A stretch of 64,000 nt of DNA. Source: Thiotrichaceae bacterium (GTDB lineage Bacteria > Pseudomonadota > Gammaproteobacteria > SZUA-140). The position numbers were made by a program, and so were the translations under genes. Location: assembly GCA_002401765.2 (NCBI GenBank), contig NVTY02000059.1, positions 1 through 64,000 on the forward strand. Direction: 5' to 3'. Positions 57,948 through 64,000 of this stretch are shown piece after piece (positions within the stretch are counted from its first letter, which is position 1; each line of letters begins with the position of its first letter). The notes under the pieces were generated by a model. That model saw only the letters and a program-made list of their open reading frames with translations, was not told the origin of the DNA and did not search any database.

Positions 57948-58634
57948 ATGGCCACCAAGCCCAAGATTCCACTTCGCGAACGGAAATATGCCCGCACCAA
58001 GCTGGCCCTGGTTAACGCCGCCATTCAACGCCTGGAAGCGACCCCGATGGAAGAGATCACTGTCAATTCACTGTGTGATGACATTGAAATTTCTGAAGCA
58101 ACCTTCTTTAACTACTTCGCCAAAAAAGGCGACCTGCTCGACTACTACGTGCAACTGTGGACATTAGAAATCACCTGGAAGATTCGTAACAGCGGTCAGA
58201 CCGGTACCGCCGCTATCGATGCCCTGTTTGCTACCGCCGCCCAGCAATTTCAACAGCACCCGGGGTTAATGGGTGAAGTACTGGCTCGGCTCGCGCGTCT
58301 ACGCGAAAAACCAGTACCACAACTCATTGGCCGCGCCGAGCGCCATCGTGCCTTTGAAAAAGTGATCACCGAAGAAAATGCCAGCGAAATCGAAGCACTG
58401 GATGTCAGCGGTCTTGACGCCATATTAGTACCCGCACTTCAGCAGGCAATCAGCAAAGGCGAACTGCCCGGCAACACACATGTACCCACTGCAATGCTAG
58501 GCTTGGTATCGCTCTTTTACGGCATACCTCTATTGCTACGAATGAGTAATCCGGACGCCATTCCGATCAGCTATCGCCAACAGCTCGCCATCTTTTGGCA
58601 AGGGATGCGCGCAGCAAGCCAGCGCGCCCAATAA
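57948..58634 (+). CDS. TetR-family transcriptional regulator
   Basis: This 228-residue regulator has an N-terminal helix-turn-helix (~15-65) in which ITVNSLCDDIEISEATFFNYF is the expected TetR pattern. The C-terminal ligand-binding part is unassigned. It is preceded by a strong ribosome-binding site. It is divergent from metH but need not regulate it. No transporter or enzyme gene lies beside it on the same strand, so the target is unknown. Confidence 0.88.
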   Translation: MATKPKIPLRERKYARTKLALVNAAIQRLEATPMEEITVNSLCDDIEISEATFFNYFAKKGDLLDYYVQLWTLEITWKIRNSGQTGTAAIDALFATAAQQFQQHPGLMGEVLARLARLREKPVPQLIGRAERHRAFEKVITEENASEIEALDVSGLDAILVPALQQAISKGELPGNTHVPTAMLGLVSLFYGIPLLLRMSNPDAIPISYRQQLAIFWQGMRAASQRAQ

Positions 58635-58789
58635 ATCATTTAAATACCAAAATAGTCGCGCACCAAGCAAGCAATTTACACGTGACGTGTGACAATAAAA
58701 GATAACAAAAAAGCACCTTTATAATGCTGATTGTTGACTCAAGTTATTCTACCAAAACGAATAATTAGGCGTTTACTATGGGAATAGGG

Positions 58790-58919
58790 TATAGTGTTTT
58801 TGCTTGCATTGGCTCAAGCTGGCTTTCTTAGAACACCATACGGCTACCTCTCTGAATCCTCTATACGTCATCATGCACGCTAATTATAATGATAATTTAA
58901 GTTTGAGGATTTCAATAAC
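58790..58919 (+). promoter_or_regulatory. Probable promoter and long 5' leader of the cold-shock gene
   Basis: A -10-like TATAGT at 58790-58795 (weak -35) would start a leader of about 118 nt before the ATG at 58920. Long structured leaders are typical of cspA-family mRNAs and give cold-dependent translation. The ribosome-binding site is TTGAGGA. Confidence 0.4.
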
Positions 58920-59123
58920 ATGAATACTGGTACCGTGAAATGGTTTAACGAATCTAAAGGTTTTGGTTTTATCAGCCCAGCAGATGGTGGCGACGATGTA
59001 TTTGTACATTTCCGCGCAATTGTTGGCGATGGTTTTAAAACACTGGCCGAAGGTCAAGCCGTAAGCTACCAAGTCGAAACCGGACCAAAAGGTCTGCAAG
59101 CTGCACAGGTTCAGCCTCAGTAA
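58920..59123 (+). CDS. CspA-family cold-shock protein
   Basis: This 67-residue single cold-shock domain protein binds single-stranded [26 protein letters not shown] contains RNP1, and DVFVHFRAI contains RNP2. It is an RNA chaperone that melts secondary structure. It is followed by a terminator hairpin and then an RRM protein gene. Which Csp paralogue it is cannot be told. Confidence 0.96.
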   Translation: MNTGTVKWFNESKGFGFISPADGGDDVFVHFRAIVGDGFKTLAEGQAVSYQVETGPKGLQAAQVQPQ

Positions 59124-59136
59124 AAAATCGCTATCG

Positions 59137-59167
59137 CTATGTAGCCTTGCAATGCCAGGCTACATAG
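59137..59167 (+). terminator. Terminator hairpin after the cold-shock gene
   Basis: CTATGTAGCCT (59137-59147) and AGGCTACATAG (59157-59167) form a perfect 11-bp stem with a 9-nt loop, followed by ACTTTTAT. The T tract is modest. Confidence 0.7.
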
Positions 59168-59241
59168 ACTTTTATCCCGCTTGATCCCATATCAGGCCAC
59201 TGCTACTAAAATAGAATTCCTGATTCTATAAGGACATCACC

Positions 59242-59505
59242 ATGAAAAAACTCTTTGTTGGTAACCTGCCTCCTTCGACCAATGAAGTTGAGGTCACCGA
59301 ACTCTTTGAGCAGTTCGGCAAGGTACGTTCTATTAAGCTAGCAACAGATGTTTTCTCTAATAAGTGCAAAGGGTTTGGCTTTATCGAGATGGAAGGACAC
59401 GAAGCGCGCGCTGCAATATCCGGTCTTGACGGCAAAGACTTCAGTGGAAAATCACTGCGCGTGAACTTTGAAGAGCCTAAGAATAAACGTGGTGGTCGTC
59501 GCTAG
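59242..59505 (+). CDS. Small RRM-type RNA-binding protein
   Basis: This 87-residue protein consists of a single RNA-recognition motif. KLFVGNLPP is RNP2 and KCKGFGFIEM is RNP1, followed by a basic GGRR end. Bacterial one-domain RRM proteins are often cold-induced, which fits its place directly behind a cold-shock gene. The ribosome-binding site AAGGACATCACC is moderate. Partners unknown. Confidence 0.92.
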   Translation: MKKLFVGNLPPSTNEVEVTELFEQFGKVRSIKLATDVFSNKCKGFGFIEMEGHEARAAISGLDGKDFSGKSLRVNFEEPKNKRGGRR

Positions 59506-59525
59506 TCTCTAGCATTTTAAAAATC

Positions 59526-59566
59526 CTGCCGGGTGCCAAGGCATCGCCTCATTAGCACCCAGGCAG
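59526..59566. terminator. Bidirectional terminator-like hairpin between RRM gene and monophosphatase gene
   Basis: CTGCCGGGTGC (59526-59536) pairs with GCACCCAGGCAG (59555-59566) with one bulged A. It lies between convergent genes and may serve both; T tracts are short. Confidence 0.5.
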
Positions 59567-59585
59567 AATGCCTCGTTATTAACGC

Positions 59586-60392
59586 CTAACCCTGCTGTGC
59601 AGTAATCCCCAACCACTGCACCCACTCATCAAACAACTCTTTATTAAGCGCAGCCACTGCAGAGCGCGGTTCAAGACTGACGGATAATACCGGCTCACCA
59701 TCAAGCGTCATCGAATAACCACCGGCTTCATGTAACACCAGACTGGCCGCACCATAATCCCATATCCGCTGTTTACCATGCAGGTAAACATGAGATCGGC
59801 CCGCAGCCATCCAACACCACTCCAATGCAACAGCACCGATATTACGCTGTGAGCTAAAGGGTTTTTCGTCGATAATGCGTATCGCCAATGCTCGCGGCAA
59901 CCGTTTGAGATCGATCATCCCAATCCCTTTGGCAAGTGGTGGCTCAGGCATACGCTTACCCAGCAATTCACCATTTAGCCATGAACCTTTCCCCTTGATT
60001 GCGCTGAAACATTCATCACGCATCGGATCATAGACAAGCCCCATCAATACATCACCCTCTTTTAGCAGTGACAATGAGACCGCACAAAAAGGGATTCCTG
60101 CGGCAAAATTGCTGGTGCCATCGACCGGATCAAGACACCACACCGCCTGTTCTTTGGTATTAAGCAAGGCAAGCTGTTTCGCCTCATCCATCTCCTCACC
60201 CACAAATAGAATTTCCGGCCACTGATGTTTTAATGCCTCTTCGATCACTCGCTGTACTGCACGATCTGCTTCGGTAACAATACTGCCATCAGATTTATAG
60301 TCACGCTCGCTATGCGTGAAACGTGGATTCAACTCCTGCTTTGCGGCATGGATAACAATCTCAACAACAGCATTTAAATCGGGTAATAACAT
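59586..60392 (-). CDS. Inositol-monophosphatase-family phosphatase
   Basis: This 268-residue Mg-dependent phosphatase belongs to the SuhB/CysQ superfamily. I chose ATG 60392 because it overlaps the stop of the HopJ-like gene (TGATG) and gives MLLPDLNAVVEIVI, a usual beginning. Metal-site motifs are VGEEMDEAK, CLDPVDGTSNFAAG (~85) and IWDYGAASLVLHEAGG (~210). The substrate could be inositol phosphate or 3'-phosphoadenosine-type nucleotides; it is not decidable by eye. It is the last gene of the tex operon. Confidence 0.88.
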   Translation of the reverse strand: MLLPDLNAVVEIVIHAAKQELNPRFTHSERDYKSDGSIVTEADRAVQRVIEEALKHQWPEILFVGEEMDEAKQLALLNTKEQAVWCLDPVDGTSNFAAGIPFCAVSLSLLKEGDVLMGLVYDPMRDECFSAIKGKGSWLNGELLGKRMPEPPLAKGIGMIDLKRLPRALAIRIIDEKPFSSQRNIGAVALEWCWMAAGRSHVYLHGKQRIWDYGAASLVLHEAGGYSMTLDGEPVLSVSLEPRSAVAALNKELFDEWVQWLGITAQQG

Positions 60393-60754
60393 CACTCGTC
60401 CTTGGCTTTTAACGCAACAGTATCGAAGGCAATACCACCCCAACCATGCTGCATAAAGTGCCGAATGTTGGCGTGCTCATTACCGTCAGTATTTTGCAAT
60501 ACATCGACTCGATAGTAGTCACCAAAACAGTTAAGCACCTGCGTTTTATCAAGTGCTAATAATTCCCCCAGCGCAAAAATCTTGCATGACCCCTCATTGG
60601 TGCCCGCCTCATTGACGGTCTGACTACCACCCACGCCATTTGTAAAGCGACTGGGGGTGTAGTCAAAGTGATTGTCGATTAACGCTATCGTATCTCTGAA
60701 TGCAATTGCATCTGGCGTATTGCTTAGCTTTTTTACAAACCCTGCTACTGACAT
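60392..60754 (-). CDS. HopJ-family protein
   Basis: This 120-residue protein matches the HopJ domain: NHFDYTPSRFTNGVGG, then NEAGTNEGSCKIFALGEL, FGDYYRVDVL and RHFMQHGWGGIAFD. The domain was named after a Pseudomonas type III effector candidate, but it is widespread in free-living gammaproteobacteria without such systems. Here it sits between tex and a phosphatase gene with overlapping starts/stops, so a housekeeping role is far more likely than secretion. Function unknown. Confidence 0.85.
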   Translation of the reverse strand: MSVAGFVKKLSNTPDAIAFRDTIALIDNHFDYTPSRFTNGVGGSQTVNEAGTNEGSCKIFALGELLALDKTQVLNCFGDYYRVDVLQNTDGNEHANIRHFMQHGWGGIAFDTVALKAKDE

Positions 60755-60755
60755 T

Positions 60756-63074
60756 TTACTTTCTCTTTAATCCGGCAAACGCTGCGCCCATCGCGGTCTG
60801 CTGCTTCGGTTGCTGTTTTTGCGGCGGCGGCCGCCTATTGGATGATGGGCGTGAGCGCTCTTGCTTAGGCATATCATTATCAGCGCCCTGCGACTTCATG
60901 GTTAAGGCGATACGTTTACGCGGCAGGTCAACATCGATCACGCGCACCTTCACCACATCCCCCGCTTTAACCACTGCTCGCGGGTCACTGACAAACTTAT
61001 CTGCCAGTGCAGAGATATGCACCAGACCATCTTGATGCACACCGACATCGACAAAGGCACCGAAGGCCGTCACGTTGGTAACAACACCTTCAAGCATCAT
61101 CCCCTCTTTAAGATCACTCAGCTTTTCAACGCCCTCTTTAAAACTGGCAGTGACAAATTCAGGACGCGGATCACGGCCCGGCTTATCCAATTCGGCAAGA
61201 ATATCGCGCACCGTTGGCTCACCAAATTTTTCATCGGTGAACGCTTTTGGGTCAAGCTTTTTCAATAAAGCACTATCACCAATAATGGTGCGCACATCAC
61301 CGTTATTAAAGGCTGCAATGCGTTCAACTACAGGATAGGCCTCGGGATGTACTGCTGAACCATCCAACGGATTCTTACCATTCATCACACGTAGAAACCC
61401 GGCTGCTTGTTCAAAGGCCTTAGGGCCCAGGCGCGTCACTTTCAATAGCGTTTTACGGTCCTCAAAACGACCATTCAGATCACGGTAGTCAACAATGTTT
61501 TGCGCCAACGTAGTATTCAGCCCGGCAATGTTGGCCAGCAGCGCGGCCGATGCCGTGTTCACATCCACACCGACCGCATTCACGCAATCTTCGATCACCG
61601 CCTCCAGGCTACGTGCCAGACGCACCTGACTCACATCATGTTGATACTGACCCACGCCAATCGCCTTCGGTTCAATCTTCACCAATTCTGCCAGTGGGTC
61701 TTGCAGACGTCGCGCAATCGATACCGCACCACGAATCGAAACATCAAGATCAGGAAATTCACGTGCTGCCAATTCGGACGCGGAGTAAACCGATGCGCCC
61801 GCCTCCGATACCATGATTTTGGTCAGACCCAGACCACTATGCTGCTTGATCAGATCACCGGCCAACTTATCGGTTTCACGCGAAGCGGTGCCGTTACCGA
61901 TACTCACCAGATCCGCATTATGTTTCTTTGCCAATAGCGATAATGTGTCGATCGATTGATCCCACTGATTCTTCGGCGCATGTGGATAGATCGTTGCATA
62001 ATCGACCAGCTTACCGGTGTTATCCACCACTGCCACTTTGACACCCGTCCGCAGACCCGGATCAAGGCCAATCGTCGCCCGTGGCCCTGCGGGTGCGGCA
62101 AGCAACAGATCTTTGAGGTTACTGGCAAAGATATTGATTGCATCTAATTCACCCGCTTCACGCAGGCGCTTCTTCAGCTCAAGATCGACATGCATCGAGA
62201 GCTTTACGCGCCATGTCCAGCGCACGGTATCTTGCAACCAACGGTCAGCGGAACGGCCTTCATCTTTAATCCCAAAGCGGCGCGCAATCTTACGCTCCCC
62301 ACTGGTCGGCTCACGCTTGGCGGTCGCCTCTTCATCATCGGGAATCACTAATGCCAATTGCAAAATGCCCTCACTGCGACCACGGAACATCGCCAGCGCC
62401 CGGTGCGATGGAATCGATTTGATCGCCTCACGCTTATCGAAATAATCAGAGAACTTTGCCCCTTCATGTTCTTTACCGGCAACAACCGTTGCGTGCAGTT
62501 GGCCATTTTCCCAGAAGTGTTCACGCAGCTCACCGACCAGCTCAGCATCTTCGGCAAAGCGCTCCATCAGAATTTGACGCGCGCCATCAAGTGCGGCCGC
62601 CGCATCCGCCACACCGTTATCAGTATCGACATAATTGGCAGCGACCTCTTCGGGGTTTAAGGTTGGATCCGTAAACAACAGGTCAGCTAATGGCTCCAAC
62701 CCTGCCTCTCGCGCAATCTGCGCCTTGGTGCGGCGCTTTACCATGTAAGGGCGATAGAGATCTTCGAGGCGTGTTTTGGTATCGGCCTCCAGAATGGACT
62801 GTTTCAATGCGGGTGCCAATTTACCCTGCTCATCAATCGCCTTGAGTACGGTGGTACGACGCTCATCCAGCTCACGCAGATAGGTAAGACGCTCATCGAG
62901 CAGGCGCAGCTGCGTGTCATCCAGCCCGCCAGTAACTTCCTTCCGATAACGAGAGATAAATGGCACGGTATCACCACCATCCAGCAGTGTAATAGCCGCC
63001 GTTACCTGCTCTTCTCTGGCGTTTAACTCAGTGGCAATCCGGGTCTCAATCGAGATAATGCTACTCGTCGACAT
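60756..63074 (-). CDS. tex: Tex-family RNA-binding transcription accessory protein
   Basis: This 772-residue protein has the Tex layout: an N-terminal helical domain, a YqgF/RNase H-like domain ([18 protein letters not shown] near residue 333), helix-hairpin-helix repeats ([16 protein letters not shown] near 502) and an S1 domain (~640-715, [20 protein letters not shown]). A basic, Arg/Pro/Gln-rich tail ends the protein. Tex associates with RNA and transcription complexes. It is the first gene of a three-gene operon; its stop is two bases before the hopJ-like start. Confidence 0.96.
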   Translation of the reverse strand: MSTSSIISIETRIATELNAREEQVTAAITLLDGGDTVPFISRYRKEVTGGLDDTQLRLLDERLTYLRELDERRTTVLKAIDEQGKLAPALKQSILEADTKTRLEDLYRPYMVKRRTKAQIAREAGLEPLADLLFTDPTLNPEEVAANYVDTDNGVADAAAALDGARQILMERFAEDAELVGELREHFWENGQLHATVVAGKEHEGAKFSDYFDKREAIKSIPSHRALAMFRGRSEGILQLALVIPDDEEATAKREPTSGERKIARRFGIKDEGRSADRWLQDTVRWTWRVKLSMHVDLELKKRLREAGELDAINIFASNLKDLLLAAPAGPRATIGLDPGLRTGVKVAVVDNTGKLVDYATIYPHAPKNQWDQSIDTLSLLAKKHNADLVSIGNGTASRETDKLAGDLIKQHSGLGLTKIMVSEAGASVYSASELAAREFPDLDVSIRGAVSIARRLQDPLAELVKIEPKAIGVGQYQHDVSQVRLARSLEAVIEDCVNAVGVDVNTASAALLANIAGLNTTLAQNIVDYRDLNGRFEDRKTLLKVTRLGPKAFEQAAGFLRVMNGKNPLDGSAVHPEAYPVVERIAAFNNGDVRTIIGDSALLKKLDPKAFTDEKFGEPTVRDILAELDKPGRDPRPEFVTASFKEGVEKLSDLKEGMMLEGVVTNVTAFGAFVDVGVHQDGLVHISALADKFVSDPRAVVKAGDVVKVRVIDVDLPRKRIALTMKSQGADNDMPKQERSRPSSNRRPPPQKQQPKQQTAMGAAFAGLKRK

Positions 63075-63154
63075 ATTAGGTACGCTTCCTCAACAACAAT
63101 AAAGGAGGACATTATACGTGACTCGAACCCACTTAGGCGGGCGATAGACTAAAT

Positions 63155-63907
63155 TCAGCCAATCTGCGGTGGAAAGCGCCCCCGCTTGAATAGCCGACGC
63201 ACAGATTCATACGCCAGTACCAGACGCGGTGCCAGCGCCAGCGCCAGTGCATCGACCATCACATACCATACCGCGACGCCACTCGGTGGGTTGCCCTGCG
63301 ACAACCCTAACACCGGATCATACTGCACCCAGTACCAGGTACCACTCCAGGTGCCGACCACCTCCAGCCAGGTGGTGATGAAAAAAGCCCCCAAATAAAC
63401 CAGTGGTGAGCGCCCTTTATAGAGGCAATAGACAAAAATGACGAATAACAAGGCACCGGCAGCATCACTTCGTTCCGCAAAAAATAGCCCCCAGATGGAC
63501 CATATGCCACCAATCGCCAACACCAACCAGGTGATTTGCTGACGATAGAGGATAAACAGCCCTTGTCGTGCCATTACCACTGCGCTGAGATAGACCATAC
63601 CATGGCCCGGCGGCACATAAGCGGGGACATTTTCAAAGCGATAGATATAGGCCCCCAAATAAACAGAGGCAAAATATTCGCCGATAGTGGCAAAGGCGAT
63701 TGCCACCACCACCTGCATGCGTACCGCCATGCTCTCCCCAAGCAGCATCAAGCCGAGAAAGAACCAAGCGCAGTAACCCATGGTATTTTGCAGCGCAAGA
63801 TTGGCACTGGCATCCAGATAAAGTGCCAGCGCGACAAAAAAGAACACACTGCCAATAATAGCAATATCGCGCCCACCTTCAACTGTATCAGCCAACAACC
63901 GCCCCAT
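63155..63907 (-). CDS. Multi-pass membrane protein of unknown function
   Basis: This 250-residue hydrophobic protein has about seven membrane segments, including GSVFFFVALALYLDASA, ITWLVLAIGGIWSIWGLFFA and ALLFVIFVYCLY. Conserved-looking polar motifs between them are YRFENVPAYVPPGHGMVYL (~88-106) and TWLEVVGTWSGTWYW (~182). The GTWSGTWYW and VPPGHG patterns look functional, but I do not recognise the family. It is upstream of tex with an 80-bp gap. The 93 bp between it and the window end show nothing. Confidence 0.7.
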   Translation of the reverse strand: MGRLLADTVEGGRDIAIIGSVFFFVALALYLDASANLALQNTMGYCAWFFLGLMLLGESMAVRMQVVVAIAFATIGEYFASVYLGAYIYRFENVPAYVPPGHGMVYLSAVVMARQGLFILYRQQITWLVLAIGGIWSIWGLFFAERSDAAGALLFVIFVYCLYKGRSPLVYLGAFFITTWLEVVGTWSGTWYWVQYDPVLGLSQGNPPSGVAVWYVMVDALALALAPRLVLAYESVRRLFKRGRFPPQIG

Positions 63908-64000
63908 AACGCCCCCACGTGTGGAAAATAGTTGTGTAACAAAGATTTAGATCACCCTCCCCCGAAGGTGCTGATATAAACTACCGTAAAAAGAGGCGCG

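Noticed and set aside
60392..60754. HopJ-like protein as a type III secreted effector
   Set aside because: It sits in a tight housekeeping operon, there is no secretion system in view, and the domain is widespread in free-living bacteria.
63090..63135. tRNA-like T-loop (GGTTCGAGTC on the minus strand)
   Set aside because: The neighbouring bases do not form a T stem or a cloverleaf.

Overview
The window looks like chromosomal DNA of a gammaproteobacterium. The main evidence is the housekeeping core accB-accC, prmA, a zinc-ribbon protein gene, dusB-fis, purH, purD, tsaC, hemF, because Fis directly after DusB is a gammaproteobacterial arrangement. An ABC-F gene close to uup, srkA, tex and the GlyGly-CTERM-type C-termini on surface proteins fit the same group. 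I cannot name a genus from the sequence.

Layout. (1) 1-6950 is an accessory graveyard. It holds a transposase tail, a broken type VI secretion amidase effector/immunity pair (Tae4/Tai4 type), an IS256-family element with an internal deletion, a small minus-strand cassette that includes an acyl-carrier-like protein, an internal IS256 scrap, a broken ketoacyl-synthase-like gene next to a truncated AHH-motif protein, and a REP-associated tyrosine transposase (RAYT). No secretion apparatus is visible. (2) 6984-10962 encodes a two-gene sensory module: a lipoprotein that fuses a TRAP-type (DctP) and an ABC-type (LivK) binding domain, overlapping a membrane histidine kinase. (3) 11218-14922 contains a small outer-membrane barrel, two more RAYT copies (one broken), an IS3 orfA relic and an AT-rich two-gene cassette of unknown function. 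(4) 15042-35000 is mostly housekeeping: BamE-like protein, SLC13 transporter, aroQ-accB-accC, uup-srkA, a CheX/CheY pair, ppiB, purT, metY, an HDOD protein, a DMT exporter, prmA, and dusB-fis.

(5) 35077-47302: purH and purD are separated by a 9-kb minus-strand operon of two giant secreted paralogues (1607 and 1386 residues). Each has many GGDF(T/S)-type propeller/delta-60-like repeats, chitobiase-C-terminal-like domains and a C-terminal membrane anchor. (6) 47324-64000 holds tsaC, hemF, hutI-hutG, a third large surface protein with a clear GlyGly-CTERM tail, metH, a TetR regulator, a cold-shock protein followed by an RRM protein, the tightly packed tex-hopJ-like-inositol monophosphatase operon, and a multi-pass membrane protein.

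How the parts relate. The purine genes (purT, purH, purD), the fatty-acid initiation genes (accBC), one-carbon metabolism (metH, metY) and partial histidine degradation (hutI, hutG) are ordinary metabolism. The distinctive parts are the effector relics, the RAYT/REP system (RAYT genes plus one REP-like inverted pair at 22468-22554), the dual binding-protein sensor, and the three large C-terminally anchored surface proteins. All functional calls come from reading motifs by eye; no database search was run.
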